Below, piece by piece: positions 48,660 to 58,455 of a stretch of DNA of 64,000 nt; position 1 is the first letter of the stretch; each line of letters opens with the position of its first letter. This DNA is from Photobacterium sp. DA100 (lineage in GTDB: Bacteria > Pseudomonadota > Gammaproteobacteria > Enterobacterales > Vibrionaceae): the NCBI RefSeq assembly GCF_029223585.1, contig NZ_CP119423.1, positions 806,001-870,000 on the forward strand. The letters run 5' to 3'. A program made the translations under genes and the position numbers. Under the pieces are notes generated by a model that ran no database searches, was not told the DNA's origin, and saw only the letters and a list, made by a program, of their open reading frames with translations.

Positions 48660-49190
48660 CTACCTCTCCGGAATGTCCAGTAGCACCAGAAGGGCGCCAT
48701 CACCGCCAAATTCCAGCGGCGCCTGATGGAACGCCATCACGTCAGGATGCTGGGCCAACCACATCGGGGCTTTTTGCTTGAGGATATGCTTGCCGATGCC
48801 ATGCATGACACAGCAGCAGGCGACATTTTCCTTGATGCAGGCCGCTATCATTGCCGCCAGCTCTCGCTTGGCCTCTTTCTGTGTCATCCCGTGCATGTCG
48901 AGGTACATATCCGGAACATAAACCCCGCGACGGAGCTTCTTCACCTCATATTTGGACACGCCGGTACGGGCGTACTGGGTCGGGCCCGTCTCGTTGAGGT
49001 GCGGCTCGAACTCGTCAGAGAAGTAAAACTCGTGATTTTGTGTTTCTTTTGCCGAGACTTTTGGTTTATCAGTCTTTGGACCCTGTCGGCGGGGCGTGAT
49101 TATGGTATCATTAGTGATCTTTTTTACGCCCTTAACCGCTTCCTGGAAGAGCATCAGATCGTCGTCCAGGTTAGTATCTTTTTTGCTCAT
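48660..49190 (-). CDS. smrB: Ribosome rescue nuclease SmrB
   Basis: Protein of 176 residues. The Smr domain covers residues about 85-176: LDMHGMTQKEAKRELAAMI, then VMHGIGKHILKQKAPMWL and FGGDGALLVLLDI. SmrB is recruited to collided ribosomes and cuts the mRNA between them. It is divergent from prmB, as in E. coli. Confidence 0.95.
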   Translation of the reverse strand: MSKKDTNLDDDLMLFQEAVKGVKKITNDTIITPRRQGPKTDKPKVSAKETQNHEFYFSDEFEPHLNETGPTQYARTGVSKYEVKKLRRGVYVPDMYLDMHGMTQKEAKRELAAMIAACIKENVACCCVMHGIGKHILKQKAPMWLAQHPDVMAFHQAPLEFGGDGALLVLLDIPER

Positions 49191-49243
49191 AGTGAAATTC
49201 CAACAACTTTATAGCGGTATTGTAGCGCCATTCGGAGGCTATT

Positions 49244-50176
49244 TTGGATAAGATTTTTGTCGACGAAGCCGTCAACGAACTTCATACATTGCAGGACATG
49301 CTACGTTGGACGGTTAGCCGTTTCAATGCTGCCGGTCTATTTTATGGTCACGGTACAGACAATGCGTGGGACGAGGCGGTTCAGCTGGTCCTGCCAACGC
49401 TGTACTTACCCCTTGATGTGCCATCAGAAGTACGTCACTCACGCCTGACCAGCAGTGAGCGTCACCGTATTGTTGAGCGCGTGATCCGCCGTATCAACGA
49501 GCGTACCCCAGTTGCTTACCTCACCAACAAGGCTTACTTCTGTGGTATGGAGTTCTTTGTCGACGAACGCGTACTTGTGCCTCGTTCGCCGATTGGCGAG
49601 CTGATCGAAAACTTCTTCGAACCGTTCCTCAAAGAGCGTCCGACCCGCATTATGGACTTGTGCACGGGCTCTGGCTGTATCGGTATCGCCTGTGCCCATG
49701 CTTTCCCAGAAGCTGAAGTCGATGTGGTTGATATCTCAGTCGATGCGCTGGCGGTTGCCGAGCAGAATATTCAGGACCACGGCCTGGAGCAGCAGGTGAT
49801 CCCGCTGCGCTCTGATCTGCTGCGTGATGTGCCAAAAGACAAATACGACCTGATCGTGACCAATCCGCCATACGTGGATCAGGAAGATATGAACAGCCTG
49901 CCGGACGAGTTCCGCCACGAGCCTGAACTGGGCCTGGCTGCGGGTACCGATGGCCTGAAGCTGGTTCGCCGTATCTTGGCTAACGCTCCGGATTACCTGA
50001 AAGAAGATGGTGTATTGATCTGCGAAGTGGGTAACTCGATGATCCATATGGAAGAGCAGTACCCGCATATTCCGTTTACCTGGATCGAGTTTGAAAACGG
50101 CGGCCACGGTGTATTCATGATGACCCGTGACCAGTTGCTTGAGTGTGCTGATGAGTTTGCTCTTTACCGCGACTAA
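49244..50176 (+). CDS. prmB: 50S ribosomal protein L3 glutamine methyltransferase
   Basis: Protein of 310 residues starting at TTG 49244, with GGAGG 6 bases upstream. SAM-binding [18 protein letters not shown] is near residues 139-156 and the glutamine-specific NPPY at about 206. PrmB methylates L3 on a glutamine. In E. coli it is followed by aroC; here a terminator follows and aroC is 15 kb away. Confidence 0.97.
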   Translation: MDKIFVDEAVNELHTLQDMLRWTVSRFNAAGLFYGHGTDNAWDEAVQLVLPTLYLPLDVPSEVRHSRLTSSERHRIVERVIRRINERTPVAYLTNKAYFCGMEFFVDERVLVPRSPIGELIENFFEPFLKERPTRIMDLCTGSGCIGIACAHAFPEAEVDVVDISVDALAVAEQNIQDHGLEQQVIPLRSDLLRDVPKDKYDLIVTNPPYVDQEDMNSLPDEFRHEPELGLAAGTDGLKLVRRILANAPDYLKEDGVLICEVGNSMIHMEEQYPHIPFTWIEFENGGHGVFMMTRDQLLECADEFALYRD

Positions 50177-50200
50177 TTAGCGACGCCATTGCGAGATAGC

Positions 50201-50236
50201 AAAATGCCGCCAACCGATAGGTTGGCGGCATTTTTT
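50201..50236. terminator. Bidirectional Rho-independent terminator
   Basis: Stem AAAATGCCGCCAACC / GGTTGGCGGCATTTTTT between convergent prmB and the acyltransferase gene. Confidence 0.92.
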
Positions 50237-50256
50237 ATATCTGACGCTTACGTGCT

Positions 50257-51432
50257 CTACGTTGGATTGGCTGCCATGCCTCGTTTTTTGCGCGACCTTA
50301 GCGCGTGCATGGCGGGTTTTTCAACGTAGTAATAGCTGAGCGTCGATACGCCAAGGGCAACGGCAATAAATACCATTGCACCACCGCTGGCTGCCAACCA
50401 GCTTGTTTGGCTATTCCATACTGTTAGTTGGTCGGGGAATATCAGTTGGGCAACCTCAATGCCGGCAAGCAGCAGGACTGCGTGCCACAAGTAAAGGGAG
50501 TAGGAAATATCACCGAGGAAGCGGGTGGCACGGTTATCCAGCAGTTTGAATATCGGGGTGGCTCTCTCGGTTTGTTGCGCAGAGATCAGCACCAATAGAG
50601 CAAATGCCGAGATAACCACAACATTGTGGTAACCGCTTTTAGGGAGGTGAAGCAGGCCAATGCAGACGGCAAATATGGTCAGTAGAGCCCAGTCATTGTT
50701 CAGAAGGAGGCGTTGTTTGGCTGAAAGTGCAAGGGTATGCATCCAAGCTCCAAGAGTAAAGCTCGCTAGCGCCCTGAGGAATGCGAGCAAGCCACCGGTG
50801 ACATCCATAGAGCCTTTTAAATGGTTGATATAAAGTAAACTAAGAATAAATAATACAGGGGCCAGATATGATAACTTCCTTCTCAATAAGAGTGGAACCA
50901 AGAAAGGAAATACCATGTAACTGAGCCATTCGACGCTTAGTGACCATGATGAAATATTCCATGATAAATCTTGGACAAGTACACCGTGCAGCATTAAGAC
51001 ATTTTGCCATAAGGCCTCTGAACGGTTGAATGGCCCCTCAAAGGCAGGAATGCCACTGACTCCCCAGCTTTCGAACAACGCGCCACCGTAAAAGCCCACC
51101 CCCTTACTGGATTTGAAGGCTTCCCAGGCAACTAATACAAGCAGTGTGGTTAAAAACAAAGGGTAGATCCGAGAGAACCTTAACCACATAAACTGTAACC
51201 AGCGCGATGGAGTAATGGATTGGGAAAAGGTTGCACGGTAGACATGCATCATGACAAAGCCACTGAGAATAAAAAACAGATCGACCCATAAGTAGCCATT
51301 CTCTATAAAGTGGGTATATTCAGTCAACGGCTTCATCCATTGTGGGAAGATGATCAGCCGGGCGTGAAAGAAGACGACGCACAACGCTGCGATACCACGC
51401 AGTGGCGTTAGTATAGGGATGGGTTTATTCAT
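50257..51432 (-). CDS. Acyltransferase family 3 membrane protein (OafA/YrhL-like)
   Basis: Protein of 391 residues with about ten membrane helices. Family start is PILTPLRGIAALCVVFFHARL, containing the catalytic-type Arg-His environment of the Acyl_transf_3 fold, and the SLSVEWLSYMVFPFL segment is typical. Members acetylate or succinylate surface polysaccharides or other membrane-linked glycans. No polysaccharide cluster is next to it. The 378-bp gap upstream (51433-51810) is AT-rich, with a weak Fur-like dyad near 51545 (AATGAATCTCATT) that I would not rely on. Confidence 0.9.
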   Translation of the reverse strand: MNKPIPILTPLRGIAALCVVFFHARLIIFPQWMKPLTEYTHFIENGYLWVDLFFILSGFVMMHVYRATFSQSITPSRWLQFMWLRFSRIYPLFLTTLLVLVAWEAFKSSKGVGFYGGALFESWGVSGIPAFEGPFNRSEALWQNVLMLHGVLVQDLSWNISSWSLSVEWLSYMVFPFLVPLLLRRKLSYLAPVLFILSLLYINHLKGSMDVTGGLLAFLRALASFTLGAWMHTLALSAKQRLLLNNDWALLTIFAVCIGLLHLPKSGYHNVVVISAFALLVLISAQQTERATPIFKLLDNRATRFLGDISYSLYLWHAVLLLAGIEVAQLIFPDQLTVWNSQTSWLAASGGAMVFIAVALGVSTLSYYYVEKPAMHALRSRKKRGMAANPT

Positions 51433-51707
51433 GATTATCTACCAAGCACAAAAAGTTGGTATTTATTTTGTCCTAAGAAAAATAAAAAACAATGTCATGG
51501 TTAGGGTTATTAAATTGTAAGGTGTTAATTTTTAAATAAAAATGAAATGAATCTCATTTGTTGTGAAAAACAAAATAACAGATTGCTTTATTATGCTGCG
51601 GGTCTCGAAGAAAATTAAATTTGTTTTATTGTTGAAGAATACGCTGGTGGAATATTTCTTTTTTTAGGGGCAAAAAAATTGAATAACGGGCGGAAGTTGT
51701 GAGATGA

Positions 51708-51736
51708 AAATAAAAAGGAGGCAGCAATCTGCCTCG
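51708..51736 (-). terminator. Rho-independent terminator after queC
   Basis: Minus-strand hairpin GAGGCA GATTGC TGCCTC followed by CTTTTTATTTT, 75 bp after queC. Confidence 0.8.
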
Positions 51737-51810
51737 CTATTTATTCGCTATACCACTCGTGCTTTTAGGCATTCATTTCATGGTATAGACAGTTTCAGGC
51801 GGGATCTCTG

Positions 51811-52509
51811 CTAGGCAGTCCCGGCCTGCTGCTTGGCTTCTAGCTCTGCCATGATATCGCTTTGGTTGGCGAGGTAATCATCAAGTCCGGCCTTGCGTAG
51901 ATCGCAAGATGGGCAGTCGCCACAGCCATCACCGATCACCCCGTTATAGCATGTCAGGGTTTTTTCGCGGACGAAGTTGAGCTTACTGTACTGATCAGCA
52001 AGCGCCCAAGTTTCGGCCTTGTTGAGCCACATCAGTGGGGTTTCAATCTTCAGCGGGCGATCCATACCCAGCACCAGCGATTGGTTCAGTGATTTGACGA
52101 ACTCGTCGCGGCAATCAGGGTAGCCGGAAAAGTCGGTTTCACAAACGCCGGTGATCACCGCTTCGGCGCCTATCTGGTAGGCATAGATGCCGGCAAGGGT
52201 CAGGAACAGAATGTTACGGCCAGGGACAAAGGAGTTTGGCAGGCCATTTTCCTGCAGCTCGTGGGAGACCGGAATATTGTCGCGGGTCAGGGAGCTGATC
52301 GCGAGTTCATTGAGCAGGCCCACGTCCATCACTTTGTGCGCGGCCACGCCCAGCTCTTTGCAGATAGATTCAGCCACTTCGATTTCCAGCTTATGGCGTT
52401 GGCCATAATCGAACGTAATGCAGTGAACTTCATCGTAATGGGCCATGGCCTGGATCAGGCAGGTCGTGGAGTCTTGACCGCCACTAAATACAACTACGGC
52501 TTTGCGCAT
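51811..52509 (-). CDS. queC: 7-cyano-7-deazaguanine synthase
   Basis: Protein of 232 residues. PP-loop [16 protein letters not shown] is at residues 6-21, and four zinc-binding Cys are in [16 protein letters not shown] near 188-203. It converts 7-carboxy-7-deazaguanine to preQ0 in queuosine synthesis. A structured leader of two hairpins lies upstream (52535-52581). Notably queuosine modifies tRNA-Tyr(GUA), the tRNA amplified eightfold elsewhere in this window. Confidence 0.97.
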   Translation of the reverse strand: MRKAVVVFSGGQDSTTCLIQAMAHYDEVHCITFDYGQRHKLEIEVAESICKELGVAAHKVMDVGLLNELAISSLTRDNIPVSHELQENGLPNSFVPGRNILFLTLAGIYAYQIGAEAVITGVCETDFSGYPDCRDEFVKSLNQSLVLGMDRPLKIETPLMWLNKAETWALADQYSKLNFVREKTLTCYNGVIGDGCGDCPSCDLRKAGLDDYLANQSDIMAELEAKQQAGTA

Positions 52510-52534
52510 GAAAAATTTTCCTATGTTGTTGTCG

Positions 52535-52581
52535 TACCGAAAAACAGTCGGTAGGGACTACCCCTATTGTCATAAGGGTAG
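52535..52581 (-). promoter_or_regulatory. Structured 5' leader upstream of queC
   Basis: Two minus-strand hairpins in the order 1 then 2: CTACCCTTAT GACA ATAGGGGTAG (10 bp, GACA loop) at 52558-52581 and TACCGA / TCGGTA with a 7-base loop at 52535-52553, about 25 bases before ATG. I cannot match either to a known preQ1 riboswitch class. Confidence 0.4.
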
Positions 52582-52703
52582 GCCAACAGCAGGTTCTCTA
52601 TTGGCAGGCTCATGCTACCGCAGCGGGGGAAAAGAAAAAAGTCTTGAAACGAAATGCCGCAGCACTGGTTGTGGTTGTTGCTGCGGCGAGGAGAAACATA
52701 GAG

Positions 52704-53771
52704 CTAGCTCAGTTTGCCGGTTTGCTCCAATTGCTCAAGCTGGGCCAGGTAACCACTGATATCACCAATGTTGTCTTCAACCCAGTCCCGGTTGAAGTAG
52801 GTATCGAGGTAACGTTCGCCGCTGTCGCACAGCAGGGTGACAATTGAGCCGGTCTCACCTCGGGCTTTCATCTCGCTGGCGAGCTGCAGCACGCCGTATA
52901 GGTTGGTGCCGGTAGAGGCACCGGCCTTGCGGCCAAGCAGTTTCTCCAGCCAGTGCGCTGTGGCAATACTGGCAGCATCCGCAATCGTGCGCATTTCATC
53001 CACCACATCGGGGATAAAGCTAGGTTCTACACGCGGGCGACCGATACCTTCGATACGGCTGCCGCATTCGCCGGTCAGCGAAGGATCGCGGGTCTTGTAG
53101 TACTGGTGGAATACCGAGTTTTCCGGGTCGACCACACACAGTTTGGTGCTGTGCATTTGGTAGCGAATATAGCGGCCGATGGTGGCTGATGTGCCGCCGG
53201 TACCCGGACTCATAACAACCCAGCTTGGAATGGGATGCTCTTCGAGCTTCATCTGATCAAAGATGCTGTTGGCTATGTTGTTATTTCCCCGCCAGTCAGT
53301 CGCCCGCTCGGCGTAGGTGAACTGATCCATGTAGTGGCCATTGAGTTCCTTGGCCAAGCGCCGGGATTCCTCATAGATCTCGCTAGGGCTGTCGACCAAA
53401 TGGGCGCGGCCACCGTAAAACTCGATTTGCTCAATTTTCTTGCGGGCCGTTTTGCGCGGTACCACGGCGATAAACGGCAAGCCGAGCAAGCGGGCAAAAT
53501 AGGCCTCGGAGACCGCAGTACTGCCTGATGAGGACTCAATGATTGGGGTATCTTTGCCAATCCAACCGTTACACAGGGCAAACAGGAACAGCGAGCGGGC
53601 CAAACGGTGCTTGAGGCTACCGGTTGGGTGAGTGCTTTCGTCTTTTAGGTAGATGTCAATGCCGTCCAGCGATGGGATATCCAGCTTGATCAGGTGGGTA
53701 TCGGCTGAGCGTTGAAAGTCGGCTTCAATTTTGCGGATTGCGGTGTGAATCCATTGCGGGTCGTGGCTCAT
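52704..53771 (-). CDS. PLP-dependent cysteine desulfhydrase-like enzyme (cysteine synthase fold)
   Basis: Protein of 355 residues. The PLP lysine region is [19 protein letters not shown] (Lys about 54), and the phosphate-binding loop is [17 protein letters not shown] near 180-197. This belongs to the CysK/CysM fold, but the sequence around the active site follows the cysteine-degrading rather than cysteine-making members found beside DecR regulators. Likely reaction: L-cysteine to pyruvate, ammonia and sulfide. Divergent from decR, which probably activates it in excess cysteine. Confidence 0.8.
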   Translation of the reverse strand: MSHDPQWIHTAIRKIEADFQRSADTHLIKLDIPSLDGIDIYLKDESTHPTGSLKHRLARSLFLFALCNGWIGKDTPIIESSSGSTAVSEAYFARLLGLPFIAVVPRKTARKKIEQIEFYGGRAHLVDSPSEIYEESRRLAKELNGHYMDQFTYAERATDWRGNNNIANSIFDQMKLEEHPIPSWVVMSPGTGGTSATIGRYIRYQMHSTKLCVVDPENSVFHQYYKTRDPSLTGECGSRIEGIGRPRVEPSFIPDVVDEMRTIADAASIATAHWLEKLLGRKAGASTGTNLYGVLQLASEMKARGETGSIVTLLCDSGERYLDTYFNRDWVEDNIGDISGYLAQLEQLEQTGKLS

Positions 53772-53925
53772 GGTCGTTCCTTTTGCTGTGTTGCTGGAGT
53801 TACTTGGGTATACATATTATGTAAGTAATGTATGACTAAGAGCAGAAAAAATCTTTATCAAATTTACTCCCGATGAATTAAAATGGAGAAAAATATTCTA
53901 ATTACTATTACCAAGGTAAAACAAA

Positions 53926-54387
53926 TTGGCTGATTTGGATAAAACAGACAGAACCCTACTACGTCTATTGCAACAAGATGGCACGCTGGCACTGGCGGAG
54001 CTGGCAGAGGCAGTAAACCTGACGACAACGCCATGCTGGAAGCGCCTCAAGCGTCTCGAAGAGAGTGGGATTTTACGCCAGCGGGTTGCCTTGCTGGATC
54101 CGGTAAAGCTCGGCTTGTCGTTTACAGCTTTCGTTCAGATCAAAACCAGTAACCACTCTAAGGAGTGGTACCACAAATTTGTTGATACGGTGTCTGACTT
54201 TCCTGAAGTGATGGAGTTCTACCGCATGGCCGGTGAGTATGACTACATGATGAAGGTGCAGGTGGCCGATATGTCAGCGTTTGATCAGTTCTATAAAAAG
54301 CTGGTGAACAGCATCGAAGGGCTGACCAATGTGACGTCGACCTTTGCCATGGAGCCGCTCAAGTACACCACGGCCTTGCCGGTGTAA
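53926..54387 (+). CDS. decR: Lrp/AsnC-family regulator DecR (YbaO)
   Basis: Protein of 153 residues starting at TTG 53926, with CAAGG upstream. Strong similarity to E. coli Dec[25 protein letters not shown], then [29 protein letters not shown] (allowing small changes) and a C-terminus of [10 protein letters not shown]-terminal helix-turn-helix and C-terminal RAM ligand domain. DecR senses cysteine and turns on its detoxification. Confidence 0.93.
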   Translation: MADLDKTDRTLLRLLQQDGTLALAELAEAVNLTTTPCWKRLKRLEESGILRQRVALLDPVKLGLSFTAFVQIKTSNHSKEWYHKFVDTVSDFPEVMEFYRMAGEYDYMMKVQVADMSAFDQFYKKLVNSIEGLTNVTSTFAMEPLKYTTALPV

Positions 54388-54436
54388 TCCTTGGGTCAAT
54401 ATGCAGGGAAAGTATGCGGGTGCTGATTTGGTATGA

Positions 54437-54463
54437 AAAGAGGCGGGAATACCGCCTCTTAAA
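54437..54463. terminator. Bidirectional Rho-independent terminator
   Basis: Hairpin AAGAGGCGG GAATA CCGCCTCTT between convergent decR and tesB. Confidence 0.88.
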
Positions 54464-54486
54464 ATCATGTAGTAAGCTCAACCCAG

Positions 54487-55353
54487 CTATTTATCCCCAG
54501 TATGGCGCATCAGGCCTTCCTGTACCGCGGAGGCGACCAGTTCGCCTTTCTGGTTGTAGATCTCACCTCGGACCAAGCCGCGGGCATTACTAGCCGATGG
54601 ACTGTCGATAGCGTAAAGAAGCCACTCATCCATACGGAACGGGCGGTGGAACCACATGGAGTGGTCAATGGTTGCCACTTTCATCTGTGGGTTGAATAAG
54701 CTGACACCGTGCGGTTGCAAGGCGGTGACCAAGAATCCCCAGTCGGAGGCGTAAGCCAACAGGTACTGGTGGATACGCGGATCGTCTGGCATCTCGCCGT
54801 TGGCTTTGATCCAAAGGTACTGCTTGGCCTCGGTTGGCTGCGGGGCTAGCGGGTTGACCACATTGACCGGCCGTACTTCAATCGGCCGATCGCAGCCGAA
54901 ATGCTTAACTGCACTTTTCGGTAGTTTATCGGCCATTGCCAGCACGAGCTGCTGTTCTGACATCAATCCTTCATAGGAAGGGACATTGGGCATGGTCGAT
55001 TGGTGCTCGAACCCACTTTCTTCTGCCTGATAAGACGCCGTGATATAGAAAATTGGCCGGCCGTACTGAATTGCCTTGACCCGGCGGGTGCTGAAGCTGT
55101 GTCCGTCACGGAGGTTTTCGACATCGTAAATGATCGGTTTGTGGGGATCGCCCGGACGTAAGAAGTAACTGTGGAATGAGTGCACTTGGCGGTCCTCATC
55201 GACGGTTTCCTTCGCCGCCGACAGGGCTTGTCCAAGGACCTGGCCGCCATAAACTTGTGGTAAACCCAAATGCTCACTTTGGCCACGGAATAATCCTTGT
55301 TCAAGCTGCTCTAAATGTAGCAGAGTGAGAAGTTCATTCAGTTCTTTGCTCAT
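54487..55353 (-). CDS. tesB: Acyl-CoA thioesterase II
   Basis: Protein of 288 residues, the TesB length. Double hotdog fold: first half [25 protein letters not shown], second half with [20 protein letters not shown] and [24 protein letters not shown] segment. Active-site Asp, Thr/Ser and Gln positions fall in [19 protein letters not shown] and VQEG. It hydrolyses acyl-CoA to fatty acid and CoA. Followed in synteny by ybaY, atl and ffs, as in E. coli. Confidence 0.95.
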   Translation of the reverse strand: MSKELNELLTLLHLEQLEQGLFRGQSEHLGLPQVYGGQVLGQALSAAKETVDEDRQVHSFHSYFLRPGDPHKPIIYDVENLRDGHSFSTRRVKAIQYGRPIFYITASYQAEESGFEHQSTMPNVPSYEGLMSEQQLVLAMADKLPKSAVKHFGCDRPIEVRPVNVVNPLAPQPTEAKQYLWIKANGEMPDDPRIHQYLLAYASDWGFLVTALQPHGVSLFNPQMKVATIDHSMWFHRPFRMDEWLLYAIDSPSASNARGLVRGEIYNQKGELVASAVQEGLMRHTGDK

Positions 55354-55494
55354 CGGATCTCCAAAAATAATGTTATTATTACGCGCCGTTGGGAGTGAAA
55401 AAATCTTTCAATGATGAATGATGATTATTCAGTTTAAACATGAGTTCAAGTGCTTGTCACACATGAAAATGACAGTTTTGTTTTAGGAGAGGCA

Positions 55495-55914
55495 ATGAAA
55501 AGGGTTTTTGCACTGATTTCGGTATTGGCTGTGGCGCTGATCGTATCGGCTTGTAGCAGCATGATCCAACAAGATGCCGACTTGGAAGCGGTGACGGGGA
55601 CCTTGACTTACAAAGAGCGTATTGCCTTGCCGGATCATGCCCGTATCACTGTGACGTTGGCCGATGTGTCCAAAATGGATGTCGCCGCAGAAGTACTCAG
55701 TAGCCAGGCTTTTTTGGCGGATGGTAAACAGGTGCCTTTTGACTACCAATTAAATTTCTCCCGTCAGGAAATCAGGCCTAACCATACCTATGCGGTGAGT
55801 GCGCGTATCGAAGTGGACGGCAAGTTGTGGTTCATTACCGATACGGCTAATCATGTACTGACTGACCAAGCTGGGTCGACTCATAAAGATGTGGTATTGG
55901 TAAAGGTCAACTAA
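55495..55914 (+). CDS. ybaY: YbaY-family lipoprotein
   Basis: Protein of 139 residues from ATG 55495, with TAGGAGAG upstream. Signal peptide II MKRVFALISVLAVALIVSAC. The mature domain starts with VTGTLTYKERIALPDHARITVTL, typical of the YbaY family (type III secretion system lipoprotein chaperone-like fold), function unclear. Position next to tesB and atl matches E. coli. Confidence 0.9.
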   Translation: MKRVFALISVLAVALIVSACSSMIQQDADLEAVTGTLTYKERIALPDHARITVTLADVSKMDVAAEVLSSQAFLADGKQVPFDYQLNFSRQEIRPNHTYAVSARIEVDGKLWFITDTANHVLTDQAGSTHKDVVLVKVN

Positions 55915-55957
55915 AGGCTTCCCGAGACGCGATATGATGCTGCCGGGATCGGCGGCA

Positions 55958-56263
55958 TCAAAAGCCATCCCATCGATAACGGCTAAGTTTGAGCCGCCCG
56001 GCATCACTGACCTCCACCCCTTCATCAATCAATTTTCGGCGTTGGCGCTGTAAATCGTGCCCTGTCAGGGAAATCTCTCCTTTTGCATTCACAACCCGGT
56101 GCCAGGGCAGTGTTGACCCGTCGGGTAAGGTTGCCATAAGTCGCCCTACTTGGCGGGCATAGCCGGGAAAACCTGCAAATTTGGCTATATCGCCATAAGT
56201 TGCGACTTTTCCATGTGGAATTTGGTGAACTTGGGTGTAGATTTGAGACGCGAAATCATCCAT
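55958..56263 (-). CDS. atl: Alkyltransferase-like protein (ATL)
   Basis: Protein of 101 residues from ATG 56263. It has the MGMT DNA-binding fold, but the acceptor Cys of PCHRV is replaced by Trp (W54 in LPWHRVV). ATL proteins bind O6-alkylguanine without repairing it and hand the lesion to nucleotide excision repair. Conserved neighbour of ybaY and ffs in E. coli (ybaZ). Confidence 0.95.
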   Translation of the reverse strand: MDDFASQIYTQVHQIPHGKVATYGDIAKFAGFPGYARQVGRLMATLPDGSTLPWHRVVNAKGEISLTGHDLQRQRRKLIDEGVEVSDAGRLKLSRYRWDGF

Positions 56264-56341
56264 ATTTATACCTGTACCATACAAAAACCTGATGACCGAA
56301 CATGGTATTACGGTTGTCAGAGAACGCAAGGAGGTGCTGCC

Positions 56342-57076
56342 ATGTTGTATGCCGCGTTACTTGTTGTGGTCAGCATTGCGTTGACCATCGTCGGAGTCAG
56401 TGCATTGGGGCAAAGCCACGGAGAGCTGCCTGCACTGGCCCTTGCTATTCCCGCACTCTGGTTGCTGCCGCAAGGCGGCGTGTCTGCCTGGCTGTTGCTT
56501 ATAGGGCTGGGTACCTTCGGTTTTGTCCTCCCCGAACAGCCAATCGCTCTTGCGGTGAGCGTCTTTATGATGCTGCCGGTGTTTGCGGTAAGTTTTTCCG
56601 CCAAGAGCACCTGGCAATTGGCAGCGTTGCTAATATCTATCGTTCTTGCGATGGATGTGGGTTTGATGGCACTGCAAGCCGAAGGCAAGCTTGAAGGAAG
56701 CCCGACTTACACCATTATTCAAATCCTTGCCGTTGGGGTGATCTGGATTGCGGCCCGCAGCTGGCGGCCGGTAGAAGGCAATACCTGGTGGCCGTTGTTC
56801 CTGGTGATCCCGCTTTGGGTTGGGGGGCTGGGCCATGCGGCGTTGGTTGCCTTGTGCGTGACCGGGCTGATTGCCTCGCTGCAGGGGATGGCCAAAAGCA
56901 AACTCAGCGAGTGGGTTCCGCGGATGATGTGGATACTCCCGGCCGTTGGCTTTGCCACCTTGGTGCTGGTGCCATGGCTCGAGGTGCCAAACCCGATCCT
57001 GGTTGCCTGGCTGCTGGTGCTGGGCGGGGCACTGCTGGGGGAATACCTGCTGGAAGACCCAGAAGAAGAGCTTTAG
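56342..57076 (+). CDS. Hypothetical membrane protein
   Basis: Protein of 244 residues from ATG 56342, which has a full AAGGAGGTG site. About eight hydrophobic helices (for example ALLVVVSIALTIVGVSALG at the N-terminus and VAWLLVLGGALLGEYLL near the end), Trp-rich loops and an acidic C-terminus LEDPEEEL. I do not recognise the family. It lies between atl and ffs; E. coli has no gene at that place. Confidence 0.8.
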   Translation: MLYAALLVVVSIALTIVGVSALGQSHGELPALALAIPALWLLPQGGVSAWLLLIGLGTFGFVLPEQPIALAVSVFMMLPVFAVSFSAKSTWQLAALLISIVLAMDVGLMALQAEGKLEGSPTYTIIQILAVGVIWIAARSWRPVEGNTWWPLFLVIPLWVGGLGHAALVALCVTGLIASLQGMAKSKLSEWVPRMMWILPAVGFATLVLVPWLEVPNPILVAWLLVLGGALLGEYLLEDPEEEL

Positions 57077-57150
57077 GAACGCTAACTGTGTGAAAAGGGG
57101 AGTGTTTGGGTAATAAATCGGCAGTCGGTCGGGAAACTTGGGTTGTGCTA

Positions 57151-57179
57151 TTGCAATCGCTCCGACCATAGCGGATAAT
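57151..57179 (+). promoter_or_regulatory. Sigma-70 promoter of ffs
   Basis: -35 TTGCAA, 17-bp spacer, -10 GATAAT, about 30 bp before the RNA; the leader would be trimmed, as in E. coli 4.5S RNA. Confidence 0.75.
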
Positions 57180-57213
57180 CCATCCCGTTCTCGCAAAGAG
57201 ACAAAGAATCTAT

Positions 57214-57327
57214 GGAGGCCCTGCTGGTCCTCTCGCAACACTAACTCGTGAACCCGGTCAGGCCCGGAAGGGAGCAGCCGCAGCGAGCGACGTGTGTGCC
57301 GAGATGTGGCTGGTGGGGCTTCCACCC
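57214..57327 (+). ncRNA. ffs: 4.5S signal recognition particle RNA
   Basis: 114 bases, same size as E. coli. Terminal arms GGAGGCCCTG and GGGGCTTCC pair; the SRP core GGTCAGGCCCGGAAGG-GAGCAGCC (GGAAGG loop, GCAGCC asymmetric bulge) is intact, and GTGTGTGCCGAGATG follows. It binds Ffh and targets membrane proteins. Confidence 0.97.
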
Positions 57328-57617
57328 ATCTTGTCGCAAAAACCATATCCCGATTTCAACGACACATCTGGCGTTTGGTAAATCCAATCAATCCCTTACC
57401 AATCTTTTCAAGCTTTACCCCATCTAGGTGATCCACTTTGTGTGTATGACACGAGGCTGGCATGACAAATTTATGGTTATCTTCAGTTTGCATTCTGAGT
57501 TGCCACATTGAGACATTTGAGACTGGCAATACTGGCTATGGTTTATTTAACCCCTACAGGTTGAGAGCTTAATAAATCTGTAAATACATGACTTGGTAAT
57601 TTACAATGGAGGGTCCT

Positions 57618-57710
57618 GTGATAAAGATCCTATGGCTCTACGTTAAAGCGTGTGTGTTTATGTTTGTGTTTGGTTTTTTAGCTTCTTTAATTTATTTTAT
57701 TTTTGTTTAG
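57618..57710 (+). CDS. Candidate 30-residue single-helix membrane peptide
   Basis: GTG start at 57618 with GGAGGG 5 bases upstream, 30 codons, stop TAG. The peptide begins MIKILWLYVKAC and is one hydrophobic helix rich in Phe, Leu and Val, with a positive N-terminus. Single-helix peptides of this size include regulators such as AcrZ, MgtS and CydX, but I cannot link this one to any of them. It is alone in AT-rich DNA downstream of ffs; no gene lies from 57328 to 57617. Confidence 0.5.
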   Translation: MIKILWLYVKACVFMFVFGFLASLIYFIFV

Positions 57711-57866
57711 CATTAATTTGCCTTTGTGTATGCTCGAGTAGTTAGGAATAATATTGACTATTAAAAGATGATGAATTTTTATAATAATTCATCATCATGT
57801 TTAAAATCGCTATGAATTTAATAATTTGATAGAGCTTTGGCGCTGGATAAATTTTCAAGTAAAGTA

Positions 57867-58362
57867 ATGAAAAGCTGTGATTTATCCTTAGCCAAATATC
57901 TCTAAGAGTATTTACCTGTATTTCTTAAAGAGTGGAGGCTAATTTTAAGAAGACAAAATAAACTATCACAAGAAGTATTCATATATTTAGTGGTTTGTTT
58001 GAAGTTGTTGGCTGTATTTTTATAAAAATATCACCACGAACTTTTGATTTTATACTGCTTATTAATCAATTTTAATTAAAGCAGTGTCATATTAATACCG
58101 ACGAACGAATAAAGACATTATTTATCGAAATGGCGTTATTAAATACGTTAAATAAAAAGCAGTTTTATAAATTGTTTAAGGTCAGTGATACCACTATGAA
58201 AAATGACAGGGAATATATATTTTCAACCCTGGCCTCCTAGATTTGGTCAATGAAACTATCGTGCAGCAAGGAACGAGGTTAACGGGTGAAGAAGCCAAGA
58301 TCCGTACCCATACCGCAGGACAGGGCTTAATACATTGGATGTAGACAAGGATAATTTGCTAG
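57867..58362 (+). pseudogene. Decayed 5' copy of the BglG/Mga-like regulator at 61400
   Basis: The stretch aligns, base by base, with the first 170 codons of the intact regulator (61400). Both start ATGAA-AGC-T and share TGATTTA-CCTTAGCCAA, AATAAAAAGCAGTT, TGAAGAAGC(C/T)AAGATCCG and AAGGATAA. The copy has a stop at codon 13 (TAA at 57903 where the intact gene has CAA), several small indels, and is cut off after the DKDNLL segment. Homology also covers the base of the promoter/leader (GGCGC-GGATAA). Clearly dead. Confidence 0.9.
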
Positions 58363-58455
58363 TTATTGATATTGACCGCATTGATGAAGAGATAGATAAA
58401 TAAAGCGCGGGACGCATTAGATACTTTATTTGGTAGTTTTGGCAGCAAACTCCTT

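Noticed and set aside
51543..51560. Fur-like box upstream of the acyltransferase
   Set aside because: Only a short AATGA/TCATT dyad is present, much less than the 19-bp consensus, and the target gene is not an iron gene.
52535..52581. preQ1 riboswitch upstream of queC
   Set aside because: Hairpins and loop sequences do not match the preQ1-I, II or III cores that I know, so I only report a structured leader.
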